This document shows positions 9,650 through 22,328 of a stretch of DNA of 64,000 nucleotides, one piece after another (the stretch's first letter is position 1; each line of letters begins with the position of its first letter). The DNA is from Tetraselmis striata (taxonomy: Eukaryota > Chlorophyta > Chlorodendrophyceae > Chlorodendrales > Chlorodendraceae), in NCBI GenBank assembly GCA_006384855.1, contig VCJN01000206.1:1-64000 (forward strand), in the 5' to 3' direction. The translations under genes were made by a program, and so were the position numbers. Below the pieces are notes generated by a model. The model was not told the DNA's origin. It saw only the letters and a list, made by a program, of their open reading frames with translations, and ran no database searches.

Positions 9650-12600
9650 TTATGACTGCGGTGGCGGCTGGGCCGGCGGCGGACTCGGCGGGCCGCTGCC
9701 GGCAGGTGCGGCTGGCGCTGCGGCTCCCCCAGGCGGCGGTGCCTCCCGGGGTTGCGCTATCGTGGCGGCCGGCGGGGGCGTGTCGACCAGCATCGGCGAG
9801 CCGCTAGTCGAGGCATCGACCAGCATCGGTGGCGGCGGCTCGGTCGGGGCCGCAGCCGGGGCGGAGCTCGCGGCCGGCGGCTGAGGTGGCGACTGCGAAC
9901 GCGACGGCGGCGCCGGCGGGGCGGGTGCGCCGGAGCCGGGGGCCGGGCCCAGCCACTGCACGAGGGACGACACGCGCGACATGCCCGCAGGGCTGCCGCC
10001 CCCGGGCTGCCCTCCCGGCGCGCCGCCTGGCGGACGCGGCGGCCGGCTGGGGCTGTCGTGAGAGGGCCCGGGGGGCGGCGAAGAGGCGCCCCCTAGCGGC
10101 GACGGCGAGCGCGTGCGCCCGCCCGCGGCCGGCGCTGCCAACGTCGGCGCGCGGGCGGTGGCGGCGCCCGCCTGGGGCTGCTCCGAGGACGGCGGGCGAG
10201 CCGCCGGCTGTGTGGGTGGTGCGGCCCGCGGAGGCGGCGACGACCGCGGCGGTGTCGGCTTCCGGGGCTGCGACTTTGGGGCTGCGGGAGGCGCCACTGC
10301 CGGCGGGGTCGTGGCCCGGACGGGAGGCGCGGTGGCGGGGGCCGGCGGCCGCTGCGCCGCAGCGGTCGGCGCCGCGCCGGTGGACGCGGGTGCGGGTGGT
10401 GCCGCCGCCGCCCCGCTGGCCGTGTTGGGCTGTGCCGCTGGCGGGCCGACCGGCGGCTGCGCGGGTCTCGGCACGGTGCGCGGGCTGCGCGGGCCCAGCG
10501 GGCTGCCCTTCAGGCTCTGGATGACCTGCTGCACCTGCTGGTGGCTCAGCCGCTGGAAGCTCGGCAGCCCGCCCGCCGCCGCTGCAGCCGCCGCAGCGGA
10601 CGGCGCCGGTGCCGGCTTGTTCGCCGCCGCGCCCGCTGGTGGCGCGGCCCCTGCTGCTGGGGCGGCGGCGGCGGGCGGCTGCTGGAAGGGCTTGGGACTG
10701 GGCGAGCCGCTGGGCGGCGGCGCTGAGGCCGACGGCTGTGGCACGGCGCCGGGCGGGCCGCTGCCCCCGGCGGCCGCCTCCGCCTTGACCACCGCCTCCT
10801 TGCCAGCGGGCGGCGACCCTCCCGACGGCGGGGGCTTGGACGCGGCCGCCGCCGCGGCGGCCGCGGCCGCCGCCGCAGCTGCCGCCAGCTGCTGCTGCTG
10901 GGCCTGAGCCTGCGCGGCGTGGGCCGCCTGCTGCTGATGCTGCTGCTGCTGCGCCTGCTGCTGCTGCTGGAACATCGCCTGCTGCTGCACCAGCAGCATC
11001 TGCATCTGCGCCTGCTGCAGCGCCTGCGCCTGCTGCTGCTGGGCGGCCTGGTGGTGGTGGTGGTGCGCCAGGAGGCCCTCCGGCAGCCCCGGGTGCGCGC
11101 CCAGCCCCGACGGCGGCAGCGGCACCCCCGCAGGCGGCCGCCCGGCGCCCTCGCCGCCCTCCTCCGCCCCGCCCGCCCCTGCACCGGAAGGCGCCGCCGC
11201 AGCCGGGGGCCGTGCCATGTCAGCACACCAACACCAGGCGAGTGTGCTCCAGGAAGCCCCCCCCAGCACACACACACACACACACTCGCATGGAGCCGCA
11301 GGTGGCTGGACGGCAGAACGACCGCAACCCCACTCCGGCTACGGCTAAGCGCTCCCCACCAGTCCCACTCCCGCCGCCACTCCCTTCACTTTAACGTCTC
11401 AGCTCAAGCAACGTGCCGCTCGTGCAAGCCGCCGGTGAAACGTGCAGCACCTCCTACTGGCGCTACCGTGGCGCTCCGGGTCCGGACTCACGCAGAGTAA
11501 GAACCCTCCCTACAAGCCTCTTCTTGGGCCTGCATGCAACCTATCCGAGCATTCGCTGGAGTTCCGCTGCAGGTTCGCCTGGAGTTGACCTCAGGCAGGC
11601 AGGGCGGGTCCCTATCCGCAGCGGTCCTTGTGCCGCGTTGGCGCCGGTACTTCAAGCAGGGATCTCGGGGGGGGTGGGGGGGGGGGGGGGGGGGGGGGTC
11701 GAGGCCGAGCGCTACCTGACGGCGGGTCGACCTCCGACTTTGAGAGGTGCATCTGCGGCGCCGGCAGCGTGGAGCCGCCCATCATGACGGGCCGCCCGAC
11801 GGCGCCCAGGCCGGGCGGCAGGCCGGGGCCGCCCGCGCCCGGCGGCGGCACCACGCCCGGCGGCAGCGAGGCCGCCGCGGCGCGGCTCGCCTCCTGGAAG
11901 CGGTTGTACAGGTTGCAGTACTGCTCGCGCCGCGCCGCCATGTAGTGGAACGCCGTCGAGTAGTGCCCCTTGGCCTTGTCGATCGCCGTCAGGGCGCGCT
12001 CGCGCACCTGGGCCAAGCATGGGGGCAAGCGGCTGCCGCGGTCAGGACTCGTATGCATGCAGGGCTAACATGGGGCAGGAGGACGGGCATTCGGCCTGAC
12101 AAACAACGTTTACAACATAAAATAGCACTGGTCAAACGTACAAGTACTCTCTCTCTCCCTCCCTACCCAGGAAACCGGTCGACTGGGGAGACCAGGGCGG
12201 TTTCTAAGGGTGCAGGGTCATGCAGTGTGAGTATGGGGTGTGGGCTTCAGTTTGGTGTCAGATATACTGCACCATCAAACATGTTTTCAGTGTAAAAAAT
12301 GTTCGATGTACATTACACTACGCCACAAAAAACGTGCATTTTCGCCCCAGGGGGAAAGGACTTCAAAAAACTGCACATGTAGTTGATGTACATCTCAGAT
12401 ACTCCGAGCCACAAAACCCACATAATTAAACTACCGATGTATGCGTTTATGTAGCCCGTATGTATTCACATGTTTACATATATGAGGGGGGCAGACAAAG
12501 GGACAAAGAGAGAGAACACAGCCATTTAATTGCCGTGACTCTAGAGCGTCATGGAAGACATGGTATCTCTGGCGTGCATAGGGGGATATACATCCCATCA

Positions 12601-15600
12601 CATCACGTGACCTGGCATGGTTTCGCGCCCGGTGGGAAGGGCGCACCTTCTCCATGAAGCTGTGGTACTCCTCGTCGATGCGCTTCACCTTGGCCTCGTG
12701 GCTCTGGTTGAGGTAGTCCACGTGCTCCTGGATCTGCTCCCCGATCTTGGTCCACTGCCACGTGGACATCACCTCCATGCTGGGCGGGTTCTTCGCCACG
12801 CTGTCCAGCGTCGCGGTCGACTGCAGCACCGCCGCGCATATCTGCCAGTTCTCCTGCACGATGCCGTTCAGCTTGCCCAGAAACTCGGCCGACGCCTCGA
12901 TCAGCGCGTCGCCCGCCAGGCCCGGCACGCCCACCGCGTTGGCTGCGGCCGCCGCCGCCGCCGCGGGGTCCAGCAGGCCCGCGCCCGGCGGGAGCCCGCC
13001 GCCCCCGCCGCCGCCCGGGTCCGCCAGCCCCGGCCGCAGCGCCGCCTCGTGTCGCTGCCGCTCCGTCTCCGCCACCACCGCCGCCTCCATGCCGGCCGCG
13101 TCCTCCACCGCAAACTGCGCCACACGCGCAAGAGGGGCAAGCGGGGGCTCAGCCCACCAGAGCCCCGCCTCAGGGGACCCGCGCGTCCATCCGCGAGTGC
13201 CGACGCCCCTCACAAATAAAACATATGATAAAAATGGAAAAACCCCCACTACAAGCCGCCAGTTGGGCTTGCATGCAAGCTATAAGAGCATTTGCTGCAG
13301 TTCCGTCTACATTGGCCCTCTGGCAGGCAGGGGCATGTTCTCATGCGCATCGGTCGTATAACCGCGTCCGCATTACAACGGCCAAGTAGTGTCAAGGCAC
13401 GGCAGCAGGCAGCCCGCCCCCCCAAAAATCACACTCACCTGGTTGCGCCGGTCGTGGAAGGCGCGGTAGTGGCGGAGGCACTCCAGGATGTGGTCGTACA
13501 CCTGGTCCAGCGCGGCCTCGTCGTGCCCGTAGCGGCCCGCGAGCGTGGCCACGCCGCGCTCACCGCCGGGCAGCGTGATGCGGCACAGGTGCGCCGCGAC
13601 GGCGGTGATGGCCACCAGCGTGTAGTCCTGCGCGCGGGCGGGGGTTGCGGGGCTGTCAGGCGGGGCGCCTCAGAGTGGGGAGGCCGAAAGCAACGCCGCA
13701 ATGACCGTAATGACCTAACTAAACCCTCAATCCCCAAGCGACAAAGGAGATGCTGAGAGGGTATTGTCTTTTTAGGGTTGATGGAGGTCATTCTTGAGGT
13801 AAGGATGAGAACGTCTTTATTTACCTAACTAATTAAGATCGGAGGAGATACTGAGAGGGTTTTTAGGGTTTGGGGAGAAGGATAAGAGCCACATTGATAA
13901 CCTAATTACCACCTGAACCCCTAACCATAGGGCAGGGTGCTTGGGGGCGTAGGGCACCTGGAAGTCCGACAGCGTCTGGCCGTCGTGGTGCAGCACCAGC
14001 AGCACCTCCGCCGCCTCCTTGGCCATCGTGACCAGCTGCTGCTGCCGCTCCTCCTCCAGCCCCGCGTCGGCGCAGACCTCGCTCAGGCGCGCGCCGGCGC
14101 GCGCGAGGATGCGGGCCTCGATGCTCGCGGGGTCGCTGATGGAGGTGCGCACGATGTCCTGCCGCACCAACTCCCGCACCTGCCGAGACGGGGCCCACAC
14201 AGGGGATCGGGCACCCAGTGAATCGGGCAGGGTAACAACTCGTCGCAAGAAGGCATGGGCAAGGGGGTCGTAGCGACGGAACGGTAACGATACTCGTAAT
14301 CGGAATCGCGAGTCGACCAATAGCATACGCGCAAACCGGAGGCGCGCGCACCAGATCCTCGCGCTCGCGCTCGACCGCATCTGGCAGCGCCTTGACGGCG
14401 GCCTTGCCGTCCTTGCGCCGCCGCTTCTTGGGCGTTGCGCCCCCCTCCGGGCCCTCCTCGACCTTCCTGCGCCGCGGCGCGCCCTTGCCGACCGCCCCAG
14501 CGCCGCGCGCCGCGGCGCCCCCGTCATCCTGCGCGCCAGGCGAGGCGGGCGGGTTTCCGTCCGCCCTGTTCGAGTCGCCCTCGTCGGCGTCCTGCTGCTC
14601 CGCCTGAGCCGCCTCGCGCTCGCTCTCCTCCGCCACCAGCTTATCCCAGCTGCGATGACCGCAGAGCAAAACCCCAAGCCGGTCAGTTTGTCGGCCAACG
14701 AGACCAAAGTGTAAGTGACACCCTTAAGCGTCGAGCTGTAAAAGGGTTGAGCAGGAATGTCGGCGGCACGAGAGGGTAGCGACGCGGATCGAAGGGGTCG
14801 CCCCATGGGGGGGAGGGGGGTGTCACCTCTCGCGCAGCAGCGAGTCCCAAAACGTGGCCGCCTCGCGGACGGTCTGGTCGAATCGCTCGATCGCGCCGGC
14901 GCCCTCGGCCTCGGTCTCAAAGGGCGACGTAACCTCCAGCAACGGCATGTGATGCTCGTCCCACGCGCCGACGGCCGCCTCGGCCGCCTCCGGCATCGCC
15001 AGCCTCCAGCGCCGCACAAGCGATCCGCCGACGGCAGACTCGGGGTCCGCCGCGGCCGCGACGATGCCGGCCAGCACCTCTGTGTCCAGCCGCCCCACCA
15101 GCTGCTCGGCGCCCTGCGCCGACGTGAACAGCCGCGCCGAGCCGGCGCGGATGACATCCTCCAGCAGCTCCGACGCCACCGCGACCGCCTTGCCGGCTAC
15201 CGGCCGCAGGATGCCTTCCGCCGCCTGGCCGGCCGCGGCCTGCAGCTCGAGCAGCCGCTCCTCCACGGGCGCCGCGACAATACGGAAGACAGCCAGCCCA
15301 GCGGTGCCGGCCTCGCAGGCCGCCAAACCGAGGCACAGCGGGCGGCTGAGCGAGGCCAGATCTGCCAGCGGGCTAAGCTCCGAGTCGAAGACGACCACCT
15401 TGCTGACGTGCGGTAGGTCGGTGCCCATGCCGAGCAGGCGGGCCTCATGCAGCACCAGCCACTTGAACGTGTTGGGCTCGCGCAGCGAGGAGAAGGTCGC
15501 GTAGCGCTGGGCACTGGGCACCTCGTGGTGGATCACCGCTACCTCCTCCTCGCTGAAGCGCGTCGCAACGTAGACCTGCCGGCCATCCCGGACAAAGAGG

Positions 15601-17335
15601 GAGGTTGAGTCTGCTGGGATAAAGCTTGTTTTGCAGGTGAGGGTGGGCGGTGGCCGAGGCGGGGTTGGGTTTATGTTTGCTGCTGCTGATAATATATAAT
15701 ATGTGTTTATTTCGGTGTCACATGCACCGCCATTAAATGTTGCTGTCGCGTTATTGTTCTTGCTCATATACGGGTATTATGTACTCCCAGGCAGGATTTA
15801 TAGGTGGTTTGTTATTTGCCCCGCTGTGCTACACTGAACCACAAACAACTGTAGAGCGATAACACTTGCCGCATATATTTTTTGTCGGTTTAGTATTACG
15901 CCGTTGAAAGAGAAAGAGAGAGATGTAGAGAGAAAACGTTGCATGGAGCTGTAGGTGGTTGGAGGGGATGGAGTGCGCCTGGTATAGTCGTATGCCCACT
16001 TCGGAGTAACCAAGCCACAAAACCCACACGGATTGTGGCGTAGTAATCATACTCCCCTAGTCAAGGCAAAGGTGGAAAATGATCATAGCTAGCCAATGTG
16101 CCACCGGGTGCATGACGTAGCTATGCGCTTATGGTGCGGATAGTTGTGTCATATCATGACCATCTTGAATTAAGCTTGACCTTACGACTGCTATTGACGG
16201 CTTCAACCCAAAATTCCTTAATAAAAGGGGGGGGGCTCTCACCTCCAGCATGCGCAGGATGCGCGGGCGGTGGCTGAGCAGCAGCACCTGCTTCCCCTCC
16301 TCGCGCAGCAGCGGCAGAAGGCGGTCCAGCAGCTCGAGCTTGCCACTGGCCGCGGCGTCGATGGTGCGCAGGCTCAGGGCCGGGTCGTCCTCCAGCTCCG
16401 CCAGCTCCGGGTAGCTGAACACCTCCATCAGGTCCTCGCACAGCGCGCGCAGCTGCGCGTACCTGCACAACCCCCCAAACAGCGACCGCTCAGGAACGAC
16501 AGATTTAAGCGTGGTAATCATCATGCCTACCACCGTTGCCCCAACCATCGAACAAGCTGCGTGGTTCCAAAATAATGACTGTTGTTGGCAACATGAAGTC
16601 GGGGGCGCCGTGCTGTTTTCGTGGCGTATGCCAAAGCATGGGGACATCACGGGTGCCGACCCGGCAAAAAGAACACTGAGAATACGTACCTGCTCGGCCT
16701 GCCGGGATTCAAATGGAAACAAGAATACATCGGAACTACAGCGAATGATATTTTTGCCGCAACCTGCTTTAAGCACAACCTTGCATGCTTTAAGGTTACA
16801 CGCAACCCCAACTAGAGGCTTGTAAGAAATGCCTTTGTGCATTGCGTCGGCGTTACAATAATCATTTTACTTACAGGTAGCAATCCTGCATGGCACCGGT
16901 AAGTGCAACATTGTTTTCTGTTATGATTGGCAATGTCATATGCGCCGTTGGGGGCTTGGTACGAGCCCGGGTGGGAAGGGGGTGGGGGGGGGGGGGGGGG
17001 GGGGCACCGCTGCGAGGATTGGCGCGACGCCTCGGCGTCGACGAGCAAAGGGAAGGAGCGGATGAGCAGCTCCTGGTGCGCCGCAAGCTGCTTGGCCGTG
17101 GAGGGCACGCGCAGCGCGATGGACATCCGCGGCACGGCGCCACGCTCCGCAGACGCCGCCGAGCGCGGGCGTGCCAGGCTGTTGGACTCCAGCAACTGCG
17201 ACAGCACCTCCACCTGCTGCTGCTGCTCCCACGTCTGGACGCGCGCCGCATCCAAGACGGACGGCACGTCAGCTAACACCGCCCATGCTGCAGCTGCAAC
17301 CTTCCCGCTCTATTTCGACATACATACATATTAAA

Positions 17336-17385
<50 letters not shown>

Positions 17386-20300
17386 CGGTATGTATTTTAT
17401 CCTTATGCCAGGTTTCTGAACTCCAAAAATCGCATTGTGTGACATATTTTTGGTGGTCGATTGTCCTACTTTCACCAGCAATAGTAGCTGAAGCTCTTAG
17501 CACGTCGCTCTGACCTGATAACTACTGTCATGTGATTGTGTTCCCTTTGCCTTGTCAGAAACGAGGGGGTGGCGGCAGTGGGTGTGAAAGTGTGCCCGGG
17601 GGGGGGGGGGGGGGGGGGGGGGACATGCACCTCAAAGCCGTCGGCGACGTCCTTGGTGGACTGGAAGGTTGAGGGCTGCAGGTAGTGCAGCACGTTGAAC
17701 ATGTCGCCCGGGCTGCCGGCCGGCGGGCCGCAGCTGAGCAGCAGCCGGAAGCGCGCGGCGAGGTCGCCCATGGCGGCGTACATGCGCGCGTGCGAGGCGC
17801 GGCTTGGGTTGCGGTCGTCCAGCACCACGGTCTCCCACGCCAGCGCGCCCAGCGTGTCGATGTCGCTCACCACCGCCTCGATGCTCGTCACCACGATGAG
17901 CGGCTTGGGCACCTGGGGCATGTTGGGCGGAGCGCAGAGAGATGGCAGTCAGCCGACATCCAGAGGGCGGCGCGGCGCGCGCCCACCCCTTCCTACCTGG
18001 GCGGCCATCAAACAGTGGAGTCCCTGTCCTTTTGACAGCCAACCGCCGCCCGACAGCCATCGTGCCGCTTCCGAACGCTGGCATCACTTTGGCCGATACC
18101 AGATGTTTCCGAGGATGAAGGTCGAGGTCTTCAAGACAATGTATTTGAGGATCAATGTGACAGGTATACAGTACGAGTGCCGATTCACGACTTTATCAGC
18201 CTCAGTTGGGCTTGCATGCAAGCTGTAGGAAACACTCGGTGCAGTTCCGCTATTGTTTTGTCTATATTTTACCTCTGGCAGGCAGGGCAGGTTATTGACA
18301 GTTTGCTTCGTACCGCGTCCACCTGTAGATAGTGGAAAGCGGTGGAAGAAAATAGTATAGGAATTGCGTGTTAAGCTGAACGAAACATACCGAATGCTCC
18401 TCATGAGTATCCCTCGACATAGTCAAGCGCGGTTGCCGCTGGTGGCAGAGTTACCTTGTGGCGCAGCGGGTTGGAGGCGGCGGTTCTGCCGTCCATGGAG
18501 GAGGGGTGCAGCCAGAGCTCGTGGTCCGCGATCACAGCGCGCGCGGCATTGACGCCCGTGTACATAATGACCCCCGCGCAGTCGCCCGTCCAAAACTCGA
18601 TCTCGCTCTCCCAAAAGTCGATCGATGTCTGGGACGCCACGATCAGGCTGGGCCGCGTCACCTGGTAGTCCTCCACCAGGCCCTGGCAGAGCGGCAAACA
18701 AATGGTTCCAGAGCGGTCAGCATTGCTGCTGCTGGACAGCTGCGTCCCAGCCAAAGAGATGGTTGCAGGGCCTGCGATATAGCTCTAAGTTTTGCTCGCG
18801 GTCCCAATCATTTTGACCTCTTGGCGGCATCGAGTGGGTTGTCTCACCTTCAGGAAGGTCACTACCGCCGCAGTGCGGCCCAGTCCAGGCTCGTCCGCAA
18901 CAATGCCACAGCGCCCTGCCGCCCAGTTCTTCCGGAGCCAGTTGACGGCGTCAAGCTGGTGTGGCTTGAGCATGCCGGGGCCGACCCACGCCGGCTGCTC
19001 CTCCAGCTCCGGCAGGCTGTCGGGCTCCGGGCGCAGCTCCGCCTCAACGGCGAGCGCCTCGGGCGTGGCGCGCTGCGCGGCACAGCGCTGGCGGGTCCAC
19101 AGGCTCTCCATCAGCCCCGCGTGCTCCTTCGCAATCACCAGCCCCTCGCCTTCCGGCTCCCACGTCGCCATGTCGTAGCCGAGCATGCTCCACCGGACCA
19201 GCACCTCCCAGCCGGGGCCTGACACCGCCGGCCGGCGGGCAACAAATCGCTCGGGCACCTGCGGGTGGGAGGAGGAGGGGCAAAAGGGTAGCGCACATCT
19301 CAGAAGCCGATGGAGAGCAGCCAGCTGTGGCGGACTGACGGAGCTGTGCGCGCCATCCGGGGCATTCCACGGCAGACTCACTGCAGCCACATGCATGTTA
19401 CCTGACACTACGGGTGCCGACCCCGACCTATAGGAACGTTCGTTATAGTTTCACTCAAGTGTCATCTACATCCGGTCTCTGAGAGGTAGGGCGGGTTCTT
19501 ATTCGCAGTGCTCTCACGATTACCACGCCGGCACTCGCACCCTGTCTAGGGGGTGATTGCCCGACCAGGGGGTGGAAGAGCCTACCTGCCACTCGGGGCG
19601 CATCAAGTTGCAGGGCGCCTCGCCGTGCTTGCGCTTGAAGGCGGCAAGCTTGCGGCGGGCAAGCGCGGCAACGTTGCTCTCCGGAAGCCACTCGCAGTGG
19701 CAGTACGCGCGGCCGACCCACTTGACGCAGTACTCCGCCTCCGGCTCGGCCGCCACGTCCTCGCCCATGCCCGCCGCCGCAAGCAGAGCCGCCACAGCCC
19801 CCTGCTCGTCCTGACTCACGCCCAGCAGGTCGTCGTCGTCCTTCTTCTTCCCCTTGGACTTGGCGGCGCCTTTGGCAGGGTGGCGCCACCCCACAATGGC
19901 CTCCACCACTTGCAGGTCGCCAGGCTGCGACTGTCCAAGTTGTCGCAAACCTCAGTGACGCCCACTACAACATAAACTGGACATAACTACAGGCGCCGGC
20001 TCGCCTACGAGAACCCTGATCAGCCCCAAATCGGGCTCGCATGCAACCTACTGGACATTCAATCCCGTGGTTCCGCTGTAGTCTCGTCTACCTTTGATCT
20101 CTAATAAGCGGGGCAGGTTTCTATTCGCAGCGTTCATATAACAGGCACTGTAGAAGAGAAAGCGAGCGAGGGAGGCATTCAAGACAGGGAGGGACGGGTC
20201 TCACCAAGGAGAGTGTATCCTCCTCGGCGTCCTCCTCCTCCGAGCCAGGCGCAGGGCGGGCGCCCTTGCCCTTCTTGCTGCCTTTGCTCCGACTCTTGCT

Positions 20301-22328
20301 GCCCTTGCTGCCCTTGCTGCCGGCGCGGGCCTTGCTGCGCGGGTCCGCAGCGCCGGCCGACGCGCCCCAGCCTCCGTCGCTGTCCGACTCTCCGTCCACG
20401 TCCTCATCCTCCTCCCCCTCACTGCGCTGGCGCTCCTCATCCTGCACACACCAGCAGCATCGACAATTGTCAGGCAGAAGTCACACGGCATAGTATCCGG
20501 AGCAGCAGGGCAGACAATGTGCCGCGACAGGGAGGCCAGCCTGACAGCCGCGCACCTTGATGGCGGCTTCAGCAGCAATGACGCAATCCTGGAGCCCAGG
20601 GTCAGCTGATACGTCGCCCCCGTCTTCGCTCCAGAAAGGCTTGACGAGGTCCGGCGTGAGCCAGGCGTACTCCGCCTCGTCCTCGTCCATGCCGGGCGCG
20701 CCCGTGGAGGCCTCGCCAGGGATGCCCTCTGGGGTGAAGAAGATGACGGGCAGGTAGGCGCTCAACGACGCGCCGGGCAGGCTTGGCGGCGGCCCAACCT
20801 CGCGCGGCACTGCGCGCCGCCGCACGACCTTGGCCGGCCACCACTCGTGGCCCTCCACCTTGGCCCAAACCACCTGTCCAGGGGGGGGGGGGGGTTCAGG
20901 AAAAAAATCAGCAATGGCAATGGGATCTCAATGGACATGCATGGAGTAATATGGAGTTGCAGAGGCATAGGTTGCACAGACAACAGTGACAAAGAGTCGG
21001 AGCTGCTCGATGAAGCTGAAATGCATAACAAACCACTGCAGAAAGCAAGCATAACAGCTGAATTTGGCGTCCAGCCAAGGCGTACACAGTGGGAGCGCAG
21101 CATACCTTGCCCGGCCGCAGTGCACTGCGCGGCCATTTGGATTCCGGCACCTCTGCTGCAGCGTCGCCGCCGTCCTCCTCGCCGCCAAAGCCCCCAATGC
21201 CAAGCAGAGCAGCAGCCGCCTCCTCCATGCCAGCGGTGCCGCCCCCAGTCTTACTTCCGCCCTTCTTGGAGGAGCCGCTGCCCTTCTTGCTGCCGCCGCC
21301 CCCGGACTTGATACCTGCAAGGGCCCCGGCCTTGCTCGGCCCACCGGACTTGCCGCTCTTGTTGGAGCCTCCGGGGCGCATCTGCTTGCTGCCGCTGTGA
21401 TGGAGCGATGGCTTGCTCTCCTCCTTCTTGCCCACCACCACACGCCCGCCGACCTTGCTGCTAGGCTTGCTTGAGGATGGGCCCTTGGAGCTCCCGCTTG
21501 GCTTGCTGCTGCCGGGGCGGCTGCGCGGCGAGGGTGCTGTCATCTTGCCGCTTGCAGTGCGGCTTAGGCCGCCGCCGCCTTGGCGGGGTGTGCCTCCACC
21601 GCTGCGGGGGCCAGCGCGGCCACCGCGTTGGCCCGATGGGTCATCCAACCCTTCGTCGTCGGCAGTATCCATCGCTGCGGGACCGGGAGCCTGCTGTGTG
21701 GACGTCAACAACATCACAGCACAGGGGGGGAGGGGGGGAGACGGACAGCACCGATATCAGTCACGCGCAGAAGACCACCACATGACCAAACAGCGCTCAC
21801 GTTGCTGTTGCCATGCCGTGCGTGACAGGATGCCTGGTCACTCTCAGCTTCATCACTCTAGCCAGGGCACGATGCGGCTCGCACCTCCTGCACCTCCTGC
21901 AGAGCGAGGATCTCATCAATCTGCTCATCCGAGAGCGCCTGCGGCACTGAGCACGACTGGTGGTCCTCGTCCCACACGTTGTGCTCACACGACCAGTCCT
22001 CCGCAATGTCGTCATCGTTCAGATCGAAAGGGACCTGCAGAACCCCCAGGGGCTGTGTCAATCCGAGCTGGGCACACAAGCCATCAGAAAAGTAAGATTG
22101 CTCAGAGGCAGAACATGGCAAGCCCGGCTGGGTGGAGTTTGGGATGTCTGAGGTGAAGGTGGGGGGGACCTTGCGCCACTTGTTGCAGCTGGCGCACTGC
22201 ACCCACTTCTGCGGCGCGACCCCACCAGATGCCTGCCCGCCCGCCGCTGCCGCCGCAAACACATTGAGCGCATGTGCAAACGCCTCTTCTCCGTCGTCAT
22301 CCGGCTGCGAGCTGCCTCCGCCCATGTC
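9650..22328 (-). CDS. Large chromatin protein: CW zinc finger, PWWP, tandem chromodomains, degenerate CHD/MOM1-like SNF2 domain
   Basis: Exons on the minus strand: 22328-22170, 22034-21885, about 21690-21106, 20873-20556, 20441-20205, 19930-19586, 19258-18848, 18682-18455, 17912-17631, about 17300-17008, 16462-16243, about 15624-14827, 14649-14352, 14179-about 13960, 13627-13439, 13114-12647, 12007-11716, 11178-9650. Phases agree at every junction except the 15624 acceptor, where a small exon may be missing. Domains in order: CW finger (W-V-Q-C-A-S-C-N-K-W-R-K over exons 1-2), basic Ser/Gly/Lys linker, PWWP (V-W-A-K-V-E-G-H-E-W-W-P), acidic linker, two chromodomains (Y-C-V-K-W-V-G; V-L-V-R-W), SNF2 N and C lobes. 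Motif I reads A-D-E-P-G-L-G-R-T where active CHDs have G-L-G-K-T, the DEAH position reads L-D-D-R-N, and the motif VI arginines are not evident, so ATPase activity is doubtful, as in plant MOM1. The Q/A/P-rich tail is about 510 residues. A histone-reading nuclear role is inferred. The true 5' end is unresolved. Confidence 0.8.
11497..11642 (+). repeat. Dispersed intronic repeat, copy 1
   Basis: Carries GGGCCTGCATGCAACCTAT, a GTTCCGCTGCAG segment and GGCAGGCAGGGCGGGTCC. The same ordered blocks occur at 13241, 18196, 20003 and, more diverged, 19406. Confidence 0.7.
13241..13372 (+). repeat. Dispersed intronic repeat, copy 2
   Basis: Carries TTGGGCTTGCATGCAAGC, GCAGTTCCGTCTACATT and CTCTGGCAGGCAGGG in the same order as copy 1. 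Confidence 0.7.
13690..13920. repeat. Diverged tandem repeat with TTTAGGGTT motifs in an intron
   Basis: Two units of roughly 100-120 bp share CCTAACTAA, GGAGATGCTGAGAGGGT / GGAGATACTGAGAGGGT and TTTTTAGGGTT. The telomere-like TTTAGGG is isolated, not an array. Confidence 0.55.
17338..17384. repeat. GT dinucleotide microsatellite
   Basis: Uninterrupted GT run in an intron of the chromatin gene. Confidence 0.9.
18196..18322 (+). repeat. Dispersed intronic repeat, copy 3
   Basis: Carries TTGGGCTTGCATGCAAGC, GTGCAGTTCCGCTATTG and CTCTGGCAGGCAGGGCAGG. Closest to copy 2. Confidence 0.75.
19406..19535 (+). repeat. Dispersed intronic repeat, diverged copy
   Basis: Begins CGGGTGCCGACCCCGACC, a head also seen at 16647 and 45000, and ends with a GGTAGGGCGGGTTCTTATTC block like the ends of the other copies. 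Confidence 0.45.
20003..20145 (+). repeat. Dispersed intronic repeat, copy 4
   Basis: Carries TCGGGCTCGCATGCAACC, GTGGTTCCGCTGTAG and CGGGGCAGGTTTCTATTCGC in the shared order. Confidence 0.65.

Noticed and set aside
9752-10907. Long plus-strand frames opposite the last exon of the chromatin gene
   Set aside because: They mirror the low-complexity Q/A/P-rich coding exon; the minus strand is supported by phased splicing.
13690-13920. Telomere or telomeric insertion (TTTAGGGTT motifs)
   Set aside because: Only two isolated motifs within a diverged tandem repeat, not an array.
14757-15416. 219-codon plus-strand frame
   Set aside because: Shadow of the SNF2 C-lobe exon, which has recognisable motifs on the minus strand.
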